A stretch of 64,000 nt of DNA, taken from assembly GCA_022113835.1 (NCBI GenBank), contig JAILWY010000028.1, forward strand, positions 5,617,001-5,681,000, in the 5' to 3' direction. Under the pieces are notes generated by a model. It ran no database searches. It was not told the origin of the DNA and was given only the letters and a program-made list of their open reading frames with translations. The translations under genes and the position numbers were made by a program. Of this stretch, positions 10,367 to 22,506 are shown in pieces; the first letter of the stretch is position 1; each line of letters starts with the position of its first letter. The DNA is from Atopsyche davidsoni (Eukaryota > Arthropoda > Insecta > Trichoptera > Hydrobiosidae).

Positions 10367-13300
10367 ATGCCAGAGACTATAAAGGTGAGCAACTTCGGGG
10401 GAGTCGCGCAGAGCGAGTGCCCCGCCAAGCCCAAGCCAGCCAGGATGCAGGCCCCCAAGATGTCCGCCAAGGAGATATTCGCCAGGGAGGATAAATACGG
10501 CGCCCACAACTACCACCCCATCCCCGTGGCACTCTGCAGGGCCAAAGGTCAGACTCGCTCCGTTCTTGCAAACCTAACCTCAATCCCCAGCGCCGTTGCT
10601 ATGACGCTTTGGCGTGTGCGCCAAAAATAACAAATCCACGAGAAACTCTCTCGCTTCTGTCGTTATTTACTAATTATTGCTACATCAACTGCGAAACTCC
10701 GTTAAAACTCAAAATGATAGACTCGCACTATTTTTGCAATATAACCTCAATCCCCAGCGCCGTTGCTATGACGCTTTGGCGTGTGCGCTAAAAATAACAA
10801 ATCCGCGAGAAACTCTCTCGCTCTTGTCGTTATTTACTAATTATTGCTACATCAACTGCGAAACTCCGTCAAAAACTCCAAATGATAAACTCGCACTATT
10901 TTTGCAATATAGCCTCAATCCCAAGCGCCGTTGCTATGACGCTTTGGCGTATGCGCTAATTCCAACAAATCCGCGAGAAACTCTTCCGCTTCTGTCGTTC
11001 TTTACTAATTCTTGCTACATCAACTGTGAAACTCAGTTGAAAACTCCATATGATAGACTCGCACTATTTTTGCAATATAACCTCAATCCCAACGCTGTTG
11101 CTATGACGCTTTGGCGTGTGCGCTAAAAATAAAAGCTGTGCCTGGCTTCTTCGGGTCTTACGGGATAATTTGGCTGCATCAACTGTGAAACTCCGTTGAC
11201 AACTCCAAATGATAGACTCGCTCTATATTTGCAACCCAATCTCAATCTCAATATTGTTGCTATAGCGCTTTGGCTTGTGCGCTAAAAATAGTAAACACCC
11301 TGGAAATTCTCTTGTGTCTGGCATTATCGGGTCTTACAGGATTATCTGGCCACAATAACTATGAAACTTCGTGTTTCGGTCCATCACAAATACAAAGTAA
11401 ACTTTGCGACAAAACCCAATAAAAAGACTCGCTTCATACTTACAATATAAGCTCAATCCCAACGCGGTTGCTATAGCGCTATAGCGTGTGCGCTTATAAC
11501 AACAAATCCGCTAAAAACTCTTTTGTGCCTGGCGTTCAAGACAACACGTTTTTAAGTGTTTTCGCAACACAGGTGGGGTTCGAGCCCACGCTACTACGCC
11601 TCTTGCGGCCCAGCGCTCTTTCCAATTGAGCTACTTCATCGCTTCAAATGACCAAACCGATGTACCTTGCTTCGGAGTGAAAACGGGGATATATAAATGT
11701 ACGAGTATCTTCGGTTGCTTGTTTTCTTAGCTGCACAAAACAAAGGGGTTAATTAATTTTCTTTTTTGTAAGAACAAATGATTCTGAAGGTCGCGCATAA
11801 TCCAGTTGGCTTATCTCTAAGGAATCATCACAAGTTGATTATTTAAAAAAAGGATACTCGCATTTAAAATATCTACGCATGACAAATCAAAAAAATTGAT
11901 AAAAGCTTGATTACATCCTCTCCTACTTATTGTATATGGATCCACAAGACCTTCTATTTGCACTCTACTCTAAACTTTTGTTTTTGTGTCTATTTTAATT
12001 CAGCCTAACAAGTCAACTTTTTCAGTTTTCTCCTCGCCGACTTGGCGTCGTTTTGACAATGTTTTTTTATCGGTGAAGATGATGATTGCAGGAGTCCACA
12101 TGTGGGACGTCGACGGCAAGCAGTATTACGACTTCCTCAGCGCCTACTCGGCCGTGAACCAAGGACACTGCCACCCCAAGATACTCGCCGCACTCACCCA
12201 GCAGGCAGAGCAGCTTACCCTCACCTCCAGGTAAACTTCTACCAGATTTTCTACCAACACGCAACACGCGATAATCTTATATGGGGCCCATGAAATAATT
12301 CATGCATTGTATACATCAGGGGTGGCCAACTTTTATCTTAAGACTTGTTCCCATCATCGTTGTATCAGTGGGCAGAGGGAGGAGTGAAATATAGTACATA
12401 CTATGTCTATACACTGTGCGAAGTGCACTCACGCAAGCTATGGATAGATAACCAATATATATGTTCAAAAACAATATAATTATTTAAGGGGAAATTTCGT
12501 AAACATCAAGTATAAAAATATCGATTCTCACAAGTGTCTAGATCCGAAGCAAGAATATATATATTCTCTCCAGTGCTCTATTAGCATGAAGTCTAATCGG
12601 TTTCAAAGTAAAGACACCAATAAAATTGGCTTCGCAGTCGACTTGTTGGCCACCCCTGGTATACGTCAATATCGGATAAAAATAGATTTTTGATTATTAA
12701 ATGGCTATAATTGTATTTTAATTTCGCTGCTAATGTCACAGCATTTTGTCTTGATAAGTCATACTAAAATAGTTTGTTGATAAACACGCGAGATCGTGGT
12801 TACATGACATGATAATTTTTTTTATTGAGATATTTTTACTTCTGTACAGCATGTCTTTTGTATTGTAATATAATTAATAAACATAATTATTCAATTTAAT
12901 AATTAATAAACAGCACTCGCATATTGGTATGACCGATTAAAAAAAAGCTATTTTATGAATGAAAAATGACTAAATAAATAAATCTATCGGATCACGCAAA
13001 TTGACCACGAAAATATTTGTGAGATTATTTGCATGCGTTTTAAAATATTTTGAATAGCTTATTGTTATTATAAAAGAAAATAGTTTAATCTGGCTGGACT
13101 TCCCCTGCTCGATCTGTACTTTCTCTCTGGTCTACTCTTTGTCTCTGGTCCTAACCTAACCTAACCTAACATATTTATTGCAAATTTGTGGCTGTCTTAT
13201 GTTGTAAATAAATATTTTATATTTCTGTTTAGCAAATTTGTTAAAATCCTCGTTAAAGGATTCATCGTTCATCGCAAAAAATTGGTAAATAAATTAAATA

Positions 13301-16011
13301 TAATAACCACGTGCAATTAATGTTACAATTCTGCCAGTAATCTTGTAAGATAAAAAAAAACACGGTCCTTTCCCAATAAATTATCATGTAAATATTATTT
13401 TTACTGTGTGGTCTCTTATCAAAGCAGTCGTGGAATTTTTATTAAAACGATGTTTACATTTTCATATTTGCGTAATAATTTATGATTACAAATTATATAA
13501 TTGATCGCAATTCGGAAAGGATTGATGTATAAACAACTTATTAAAATAACAGATAATCTTAGATAATAGTGATGTATGTAAATTTGCAAAATGATACAAT
13601 ACTCGGGGGAAAAAAACATTAACTTCCAAAAGCTTTTATTTGTCGTAAAGAAATCAATATACATTGTGGCTTGTTTACAAAACTATAATGAACAAACAGG
13701 AACATTTATTGCTTCTGCGTGTAAAATATGATATGTGTTGTTAAATTAAATCAACCGCTTCCCTTTTTTCATATTTGATGTTTCCGTCTTGGTACTGGGC
13801 CCATCTTTTTGAGAATTACAAAAAACCCAAACACCGATTTTGTGTATAAACAATGGCCACCTAAACCTACTAACTCATTAAAATACACCCCATTTATATT
13901 CAAGTAAGCTCTTGGCGCAATCTAGAGCTTGCTTTTAATTATTAAAAAAAATAATTAAAAAGAGACATCTGTGGGTAATTCGATTATTAAATATTTTATT
14001 TGTATTTGTTCACAGAGCTTTCTACAGCAATAATTTAGGTCAATATGAAGAATACATCACGCGGCTGTTTGGATATGATAAAGTTCTCCCCATGAACACG
14101 GGGGTGGAGGGCGGAGAGACAGCCTGCAAACTGGCTCGCAAATGGGGCTACGATGTCAAGAAAATCCCAGAAAATCAAGCCAAGGTAATAAAAAACATGC
14201 TAAGAAATATTTATGACTCGATTTTATATCTTTACGGTGTTTGCCGAGCAGACATCAAAAAAAGACAATAGACCTGAGGTCACCGCTCGTGGACTTCCAG
14301 CAATGTCGATGAAGTGTCTTTTTAAGAAAACCGGTGGCCTTATTAATTAAGCTTCCTTACAAATGCGGTTAATGTTACATTAATCTATTATTCTATTAAT
14401 TCGAACAAAAAAATGCAATTAATGTTACAAATCTATTGTGTTTGATTTTGATTATTTGACTGTTTCCAGATTGTGTTTGCGGACGGTAACTTTTGGGGAA
14501 GAACCATGTCTGCAATTTCGTCCTCCACCGACCCAAGCAGCTACGCCGGATTTGGTCCCTTCATGCCCGGATTCCTCAACGTACCCTACAATGACATCGG
14601 CGCCTTAGAGGTACAGCAAGTGTCTTCGAGATAATCTTCTCGCTTTTCTGTTGTGTTTTATTAGTAGTCTTAATTTAACACATAAATTATTTTGCATGCT
14701 TTATAATTTTAAATTGAATGAGTAAAAATATAAAACAATTAATTTGATTGTCAGGTGGCCTTGCAAGACCCCAACGTGTGCGCCTTCATGGTGGAACCCA
14801 TTCAAGGAGAGGCAGGAGTGGTCGTACCTGATTGTGGATACCTGAAAAAAGTCCGAGAACTGTGCACCAGTCGCAACGTTTTGTGGATTGCAGATGAGGT
14901 GCAGACGGGACTTGGTAAGCTTGCATACTATCAACAATTATTAATAGTAAAAAATAATTATTAATAAGCAGCTTCACGAGTTGATTTGGTTTCCTGAGGT
15001 TTTCGCTCCTCTGGTGTTTTTTTCCCCGTGCTGGGGCCATCTTCAGGGATTTGTTATATACTATAGTATCATACTATTAATTAATAATCGTATGGTTTGG
15101 TAGGTAGTAAAGAAATTTTATAAAAATATTTTTTAGGCCGCACGGGCAAGTTGTTAGCTGTGGACCACGAGGGAGTCCGACCAGACATCCTGGTGCTAGG
15201 CAAGGCTCTGAGTGGAGGCGTGTTGCCCGTAAGTATACGAAAAACTACTGCTAATATACCATGATTCACTAAAAAATACTTTACAAATATATAAATTGAA
15301 AGAATAACATGTGTGACTGTCTTTTTTTCAGGTGTCGGCTGTGCTCGCTAACGACTCCGTCATGCTGTGCATCAAGCCCGGAGAGCACGGAAGCACGTAC
15401 GGAGGCAACCCCCTCGGATGCGCTGTGGCCATGGCTGCTTTACAGGTAAAATAACTACCCCGTTTGCGAATCATCCACGATTTTAGATAGATATAATATA
15501 CATGTAATGATTACCTGAACAGCGTCACTAATGACGACAGTTGTGTCGCAAAATACAAGATATCCAATACAAGTATTTTTCGTTCTGCAGGTTTTGGCAG
15601 ATGAAAAGTTGGCGGAAAACGCAGAGCGACTCGGCCATATCTTCAGGGAAGAGCTAGGCAAGATCTCCAAGGAACTCGTAATAACCGTACGCGGAAAAGG
15701 TCTCCTCAATGCTATTGTGGTGAACAAAGGTGACTATTATTTTTAAGTCGGCTCCTGCTGGTTATTTTCACAGCGGATAAGAAGCGATTTGCGAGGGTTG
15801 CTGGACCGCTGAAAAAAATATTTGATGATCGTGTATTGTTGCAGATATCGATGCTTGGGAGGTTTGCCTGGCGCTCAAGGAGCGTGGTCTTCTAGCCAAA
15901 CCGACTCACGGGGACATCGTAAGACTAGCCCCTCCTCTTTGCATCAGCGAGCAGCAGATTAGAGAGTGCTCTACAATCATCAAGGACACCCTCCAAGGGT
16001 TCAAGAGATAG
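10367..16011 (+). CDS. Oat: Ornithine aminotransferase (EC 2.6.1.13)
   Basis: Nine exons join in phase: 10367-10547, 12092-12230, 14016-14184, 14470-14610, 14755-14914, 15137-15228, 15332-15445, 15591-15729 and 15845-16011 (1302 nt, 433 aa). The enzyme moves the delta-amino group of ornithine to 2-oxoglutarate, giving glutamate-semialdehyde and glutamate and linking arginine to proline. It is a class III PLP aminotransferase. Visible landmarks are [51 protein letters not shown]257 in DEVQTG (binds the PLP ring nitrogen), K286 in LGKALSGG (Schiff-base lysine) and [11 protein letters not shown]. The 29-residue gap from D257 to K286 is as expected. The N-terminus is not a classic mitochondrial presequence, so an alternative 5' exon is possible. 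Intron 1 holds the satellite array and intron 2 a hAT MITE. Confidence 0.96.
10578..11515 (+). repeat. Tandem satellite, 168-bp unit, about six copies
   Basis: The unit begins near CCTCAATCCC and carries a conserved GCCGTTGCTATGACGC, then TTGGCGTGTGCGCT, and ends at CACTATTTTTGCAATATA. Unit starts are about 10578, 10745, 10913, 11081, 11240 and 11451: periods 167, 168, 168, then 159 and 211 in the decayed right-hand copies. The array lies in intron 1 of ornithine aminotransferase, 31 bp after the exon. Because 168 is a multiple of three, one frame stays open over several units; I do not treat it as coding. Confidence 0.9.
11575..11641 (-). mobile_element. tRNA-derived sequence (SINE head or pseudo-tRNA)
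   Basis: On the minus strand it has an A box (TAGCTCAATTGG), a D-stem (GCTC/GAGC), a B box (GGCTCGAACCCC) and a T-stem (GTGGG/CCCAC). I find no convincing acceptor or anticodon stem, so a functional tRNA is unlikely. It borders the right edge of the satellite. Confidence 0.55.
12317..12658. mobile_element. hAT-type MITE (342 bp)
   Basis: Terminal inverted repeats CAGGGGTGGCCAAC and GTTGGCCACCCCTG bound the element. The 8-bp flanks are GTATACAT (12309-12316) and GTATACGT (12659-12666), a target-site duplication with one change, as expected for hAT transposition. There is no transposase inside. It lies in intron 2 of ornithine aminotransferase. Confidence 0.88.
13150..13170. repeat. Interstitial telomere-type repeat (CCTAA, four units)
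   Basis: Four CCTAA units plus one base form a short run matching the insect telomere repeat TTAGG on the minus strand. A second, shorter run is at 47773-47793. Both are intronic. Confidence 0.7.
14265..14345. repeat. Dispersed repeat fragment (sister at 26100-26185)
   Basis: GACTTCCAGCAATGTC, GATGAAGTG and GGTGGCCTT follow one another. The same words in the same order appear at 26100-26185 with a short extra segment. It lies in intron 3 of ornithine aminotransferase. The family is unknown. Confidence 0.5.
14985..15060 (-). mobile_element. Half of a foldback element (hammerhead-like arm)
   Basis: On the minus strand it reads CCCTGAAGATGG, then CCCCAGCACGGGG and a run of A, then a GGAAACCAAATCAAC end. 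This matches the inner arm and outer end of the foldback family seen at 55497-55655 and 62995-63125. Only one arm is present. Confidence 0.5.
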
Positions 16012-17440
16012 GTGAACCTCGTTTACTTTTATCGACAAAATACCTGTGCAACCAATCGATTAAAAACTTTTACTTTATATTATAAGCATATCTATATTGA
16101 TTTTACCGAATTGAACAACTGTGTACGGTAAAGATAACGTAGTTGACATTATTTAATATGAATATAAAAAATATATCAACCGAATTTAATAAATAAGATT
16201 TAAAATAATATATTAATAAGTATAGTGTGTAATCTTTAAAATACCTCTTAATTTAATTTATGTTATTGTTTTGTATGTAAAAATATATTGTTATGTAAAT
16301 AATGTTTTTTTTATTCGTATGAAGTCACCACTTAAAATATATACAATGTCAATTGAACACAGTGTGAACCGGTAATTGATAAGAAACTTATCTAACATTC
16401 GAGCAAGCAAATGAGCTAACGACTGATAGAATTTGATTTATTCTGATCCAGGTTATTTTAATTAAAAACAATTTTATTTTACATAGTGATTTCTTTAATA
16501 TTAACAATCCTTATAATACATTTGTTTAGAAATCGTAATCTCCAGACTTAGCAAGCAAACCGATACAGAATGTAAAGATTGTAAGAAGTACCTGTAGTTC
16601 ATAATTAACTTAATTAAGTTCCACGTAAATATAAATAATATGAATAAAATAAAAAATAACGTATAAAACCAATACAGACAAATCTTTTGGGTACTTTGGA
16701 GTTTATTAATAAAACGTTTTAAAAAAATATTTCTCTTAGTAACTTCACAGAGTTTGCGTTTATAATATACATAATATACCTCGTTCTCGGTGAAATTTTT
16801 ACATCTCGATAATAAAAGGTGCTTCTTTCGGCTGTCCAGACATTACCGTGTTAGTCTATTTCTCAAATGCCATATAACTGTAATGTATTTTCCAAAAACA
16901 ATAAATCGCTCACACTCAACGTGTTTTTTTATTGTATTGTTATATATTGCTTAAATCCGAAATTCGAAAGACCGTATAATTAAAAATAAACATAAAAATA
17001 TAAATACTTATCATTAAAAGTAATATAACAGGTTTTCGTATTATTTGAATTTCGTGTAACAATACTAATAATGCCTACTTTTAGTAAATTAAAAAAAAAA
17101 ACATTTATCTTTTGACTTAAACAAAATATTTTTATACAACTCCACACTGTATTTATTTTATTTGCTAAAAAAAATTTAAACAATGTAAACAAGCAAAAAT
17201 AATAATTCATTGCAAATTACTTTGTTTTTTGCGAGACTAATATTTTCTTTTTTATTTGCTCTCGAGTCATTTAAAACGCTAAACCAATCCATTTAACGAT
17301 CCTTCTACTTTTATAATGTCAAGGAACGGATCTGACTTCCACCTTCCGTCTTAGAATGATTCCTAATGCGTATCTCCAATCAATATATACATATTTATAT
17401 GAAAGAGTGAGACTTCCAAGCCTACTGCTCTGTCGACGCT
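16012..17440. other. 3' UTR of Oat and convergent intergenic DNA
   Basis: Very AT-rich, with no exon seen. AATAAA at 16188-16193 is a likely poly(A) signal for ornithine aminotransferase. TTTATT at 17251-17256 (AATAAA on minus) is a likely signal for the convergent ACAD9-like gene. The rest shows nothing recognisable. Confidence 0.6.
16188..16193 (+). terminator. Poly(A) signal of ornithine aminotransferase
   Basis: AATAAA, 177 bp after the stop codon, in an AT-rich stretch. Confidence 0.5.
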
Positions 17441-20400
17441 CTACCAGAAGACCCTGGTGAGGGCGTGCTCTGCGGGCGGGAGGCGCAGCCGCACGGTTTC
17501 CTTGGCCAGGACCTCTCGCACTGTGTCTCCGCTTATGAAGTTCCCCTCCACCACCAGACGCACCAGCTCGCGCACGCGATTCTTGCCAACATGGCAAATG
17601 AGGATCGCTTGCTCCATCTCCCTGTCCGAGTTGGCAATGCCTATGCAGTACGACCTGGATTCAAATGTTTAGATTATGATATTATGTCTAAAAGGTATGC
17701 TCGTAGGTTTTGCAGCAGTTGTCATGATGAAAAAGTTCAAATATAAGCGTACCTTGAAGCGCGGGATATGGAAGCTATCATTGTGAACACTTCTATGGCG
17801 ATTTCACCAAGCCTGGCGATCTCCCTGTAATAAAAAAAATAATAAGTAAATGCAAAGACTTATATGCAGTCAACCCTTCTACAGCACGGTTCCTCTACAC
17901 CTGGTGCAAGATGACGCTGGCCAATATCATACCTGTGTTGGTCCAAAACATCACGGCCATGCCGCCGCAGAAGGTTCTCCGTAGCAAACTGCATGCGCAT
18001 GATGCAGTATTCTAAGTCCAGAGCGGATCCGTCGAGAGACGGGTGGAGGTGCTCGCCGAGGTGCAGGTCCAGCTTCGGGTCGTCCTGGATTTGGCGCCGC
18101 TGCTTCATCATGAGTCCAAACATGAAACCGGGATGGAAAAGCGGGTTGCGCATCTGCAACAAAAGACGTTCGCTTATAATTACAACCTTAAAGTAAACGC
18201 ATTTGTAGTATAAGATACCCTCAAAAAGAGTGAGATTCCTCTTCCTCAGATGCCTTTCCTCAAAATAGATTGATAACCATCTCACTAGAGATAGTGATAG
18301 TGATATTGATATTGATTTCCTTACCTTTTTAACAATATCAGCGATGGATAAGCCGGCGAACTGCAGACCTGTCATGGCCAAGTATATGCGGAGGGAATCG
18401 TTCTGCTCCTCTTCCATCTGCAGCTTGCGGCACTCCTCATAGCACCTAAAATAACAGGAATCACCTTAATTCTACAGATTTAATAATTAAAAACAGAGCC
18501 GTGCAATTTAAAATACTAATAAATTACAAACTGACTTTTCAACAGCTTTCAGGTCAGCGTGATCCGCATAAGAATAACAGATCTCCAACAACTCCAGTGA
18601 GCTTAAGGTGGCCTCGCGGGTAGCATACACTCGAGTGGCCACGGCCTCGGCGTCAGCATCGTAATCCTTGTAGTCGTCCACCAGGCCGGCGCTGAAGTAC
18701 GCGCACGCCTCCGCACCGTACAATGAAGTCACCGCGCGCGCAAACCGGTCCTGCAGAGTCTCCAGCGAGGAGTAAGACCTGCCAGAAATATATTTACCGC
18801 TGGTGGCTCTTATCTGCAATATTTCAATATATACATATAAATAAGATATGCTTATAAGGATTATGACATGCTGGGATGTTTTACAGAACGTACATTAAAG
18901 CGAAGTTGGAAATTTATTCAGCAATTTTAATAGAAATTTTCAAATATTCTTGATAACATATAATACATTGAAAAAACACGTTTTTGACAATTTGCTCACA
19001 TGGAAATTTTTAGTACAGAAGAGTGGAAAAATAAAAACAGTAAACATACTGCCACAGTGATTGCCTCTTTCAGGAGACCGATGGCAATGGCGGCAGTATC
19101 AAGCCTGGACGTTGCCAACACATTCTTCATAAGGACCGCAGCGTGGGAGTCCATCGTCTTCTCCTCGTCCTGGTTGCCCAGTGGAATGGCTGAAACAACC
19201 ATTTCCATTTATGTTATTTGGTACTGAACGAGCACACTCCAAAATACAAATGACTTTACTAAGACCACCTATAAATTTGAAATTATATAAATAATTTTTA
19301 AAAAACACACAGCCTTACCGGGTGTATTTTCAAAGGTGACAAATCCATCCTTGAATCTGACGCTGCGCTCTCCTTTGGGAATGAAGAATGCCTGAACGGG
19401 CTGGCGCTCTACCCGGCAAACAGCCACCAGATGAGCAGGACCGGCCGTTAGGGAGGTGATCTTCTCTCCGCTCACCGTCCACTGTCCGTGGATGTCTCGA
19501 GTGGCCAAGCACTGCATGTCCGACTCGCTGGGGTCCGTGGTCACGCGCTCTCGTAGGCACACGGAAATTTCCTCAGAACCTACAGATAATAATTTGATGT
19601 ATACTAATTAACAGTTGAAAAATGCCATAAAAATTATCAACATATTAAAAAACCTTACAGTACTCAAAATAGAAAGTATACAGGTAGGGATCAATAATAT
19701 TTTTAGATATTTAGCGATGTTTCCACTTTTTAATTATTATCAACTAAAATTAGAAACTGGGAACGTCATTGAATACTTCTCATAATAGAATCCCTCCAAG
19801 TATTTTCTGTTAAAAATTTAGAAAATTAGAAAAATATATGACAATATAAATTCAATTATTGATAACATTTAAGCCAACCAACCAAGTGAGGTTAAATCAA
19901 GGTTGTAATCAGATAACCACCCTTACCCTTACCGTTAGCAATATTGGGCAGGTATTTGTCGAGCAAATCTTCAGTCAAGCCATCCTGTAAACACTGGATT
20001 CCCATCCAGCGGTCCCGCAGCCAACGAGCCGCACCCCCCGTCCGAGCCGCTGCTTCTAACAGCCTGAGTCGCTCTGTACAATTCGCTTCTAGCCCACCGT
20101 GAAAGTAACTGGCAGGAGCTCCGGCCAGGCGCAGATTGCGAAAAGCTTTCGCCGCTTCTGTGCTCGACATTTTTTCATTAAAAATTTTATTGATGGCTTC
20201 GACTCGCGTGTCCAACGCGTCCATGTCGTCTTTTTTCATGATTTCAGGATATGCCAGTATATCTCTGTTGACTTTTGCCATAAAGACTTGTTTTAAGAAT
20301 GGCTCAATCGAAGGTTTTTTACTAAGTTGACGAGGAGGTGCATGGGTCATTTCATCATCAAATATTGTTTCTCGGGTGACTGCTTCGGTTGAGTATTTGT

Positions 20401-20485
20401 GAAGGATAATGAAATTTTCTTTATAAAGCGGCAGGTTTCTTTGTTTAAGCCTGTTTACTAGGCAGAGGCAGCGGGAAATATTCAT
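17441..20485 (-). CDS. Egm: ACAD9/Egm-type acyl-CoA dehydrogenase homologue
   Basis: Eight minus-strand exons join in phase: 20485-19933, 19579-19319, 19189-19050, 18813-18536, 18445-18325, 18153-17933, 17824-17753 and 17654-17441 (1860 nt, 619 aa, the length of human ACAD9). The N-terminus has a mitochondrial-presequence-like stretch. FLKQVFMAKVNRDILAYPE and RIYLAMTGLQFAG match the ACAD9/VLCAD branch. Usual active-site landmarks are eroded: the family pattern CLTEPxxGSD is CLRERVTTDPSESD here, and WITNGG has become SLTAGPA. The FEGTNEILR segment is EEEQNDSLR, which still offers a Glu at the catalytic-base position. ACAD9 and the insect protein Egm (Enigma) assist mitochondrial complex I assembly; I infer that role is kept and dehydrogenase activity probably lost. 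The fourth exon joins through a GTCAGT donor. Tandem GTAAGG donors end exon 1. Confidence 0.88.
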
Positions 20486-21082
20486 TTTAGGTTAGCTAAT
20501 ATAACAAAAAACCACAGTATTTATTATTGGTCGTAAAATTTTCTGCCCTAAAAAAGGATTGTACTTTCGATATTTATCTAAAAAATACAATATTCATGCA
20601 ACTTGTGCTTTAATTGAGAAATAAATATTTTTCATTTCAGCCGCGGTTTGCTGTCAAAATTGCATAACCTCAAAATATGCACCAAACTGGAATGTTGCCA
20701 TTTTAAAAAAATTGTGCAATTTAAAAATCAGTCAATACAAAAATTGACACATTAAAAAAAAAAGCATCGAAATTAGTTAATTGGGTTTATTTTTATTTCA
20801 TCGCCCAAATATTATTTTAAAACAATAATTACAGAAATTAATGGATTTCTGCCTGTGATACTATCTACTGTCAAATTATCATTTTATTTAATTGAACATT
20901 TTAAACTATGAAATTATTTGAATCGAAACTGCATACAATTTTCTGGACATTTTATAAACATAAATAAATACCAAAATATTAATGAATCACGTCAACATAT
21001 CATTCACCTTTATTTTACAAAAATAGTAACAATATTATCAACAATGCTTAGAGAGTAATTTCAATATGTCTCATGGGAAGAC
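20486..21082. other. Short intergenic gap between two minus-strand genes
   Basis: It holds the promoter side of the ACAD9-like gene and the 3' UTR of the MADF-BESS gene. TTTATT at 21009-21014 gives AATAAA on the minus strand, a likely poly(A) signal. No TATA box or conserved motif is certain. Confidence 0.5.
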
Positions 21083-22506
21083 TCAGTTAGGCCAATTATC
21101 AACAATATCTGTGAACTCGGAGAGGCTATTCATTATTGCTTTGTTTAATGTTTTGGTAATGAGAACCTCTGCGAACATCCTCTGTTCTGGGTGAAGTACC
21201 TTAGTTAGTTTTGAGCTAACGTACAGTCCGAACGCTTCAGATTCGTCCACCCTTGCATTTAATATTTCAGAATTTTTCGCGATAGTAAATCTACGCTTTC
21301 GCTCCTCGTTTATTCTTCTTCGCTTTTGAAAAATATTTGTCGATTTGTTGGTAACTGGAGATGTCATCGATGCACTCTGTAAATATTCATTGTCAGATTG
21401 ATATAAATAATATCTCGCACAGTGCCTAACGTGCATTGAGACGTTCACTATCATAAATATAGTAGAGGCTTAGTGGTTTAAAATGTACCATATTACTCTA
21501 CAAAAAGATATGAGAAGTATTGTTATTTCAGAAAAGCCGTCGTAGAGCTCCACATCATCAAATAATTTTAAGTTCAATAAGATTTTTGGCATAGCAATTA
21601 TACTTTGATAATTTTTTATTGGTACGTTCTTCGAAAGACGAGTATTTTTGCATTTTTTTTATTATTATGATTATTACTTCGTACGCTTCCTGTATCTGCT
21701 CGACTTCTCTACTTTTCCTCTTTGACTGGGGACGGCGGGAAAGTGGTTGAGATTCAGCATTCATTGTATCATCAACATCATTATCACTGTATACGATGGT
21801 CAAATACGACTCGGCAATACAATTCTAAAAAAAAATTATATTCAGAGTACATATACTTTTCAGTTTCACATCAATAATAAAAAAAACTTGCTATTGACGT
21901 TAGTACATTCATATAAATGAGAAAAAAGTTGGTATGGCAAAAACATATTACTGAGAGAACCTTTGAGAGTTCATTTTGTTTATGTTCCATAATCATGATT
22001 TTATAGCTTTTTATAACACAGTGGTTTTAAAATAATGTGTCAACAATAACAATGGTCAGAATTTATTTTACAACCTGGAAGGTATGTAAATTTTTTTAGA
22101 TAGAATTTTCTATTAGTGAATCTCCAATTTTCAACGTACTTTGTGGAGATGAAAAGTTTACCTGGTTATAATAAGTTGGTGTGCTATCCCCTCCCGAGTC
22201 TGCTGTATCTCTTTTCAATAAAAACTGCATAGCATTGAAGGCGAACCAATTGCTTGTGACGCAAGCTCCGCTAGACCTCTTTTCCTTTTGCTGCAATTTT
22301 CTGAACTCCATTTTCAAATGCGTCCGCAAATTCCTGTACTTCTTCTGTGCCACCTCCGAGGAGACGTCGAATTCATGACCAATATCCGTCCATCCATTCT
22401 TTTTTAAACTTCTCATTTGAAATTCATTAGAGTTAACATCCCACAGAGCTGGTCGCATATGAATTGCGTTGATGAATTTCAATGTTTTCTCATTGCTCCA
22501 CGCCAT
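21083..22506 (-). CDS. MADF-BESS domain transcription factor
   Basis: Three minus-strand exons join in phase 0: 22506-22162, 21824-21678 and 21376-21083 (786 nt, 261 aa). Residues about 6-95 form a MADF domain, a Myb-like helical DNA-binding fold (TLKFINAIHMRPALWDV, GWTDIGHEF, KKYRNLRTHL). The middle is basic and Ser-rich (SRRPQSKRKSRE). The C-terminal segment has a BESS motif (DESEAFGLYVSSKL, MFAEVLITKTLNKA), a protein-interaction helix pair found with MADF in insect regulators such as Adf-1 relatives. The start is the ATG at 22506; the frame is open further upstream but without an ATG. This family is large in insects, so no orthologue is named. It faces away from the zinc-finger gene to its right. 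Confidence 0.85.

Noticed and set aside
10677..11126. 149-codon frame with repeated peptide
   Set aside because: It is the 168-bp satellite read in an open frame. The unit lies in an intron and has no codon-type conservation or start context.
11575..11641. Functional tRNA gene on minus
   Set aside because: D and T arms are visible but no acceptor or anticodon stem pairs well.
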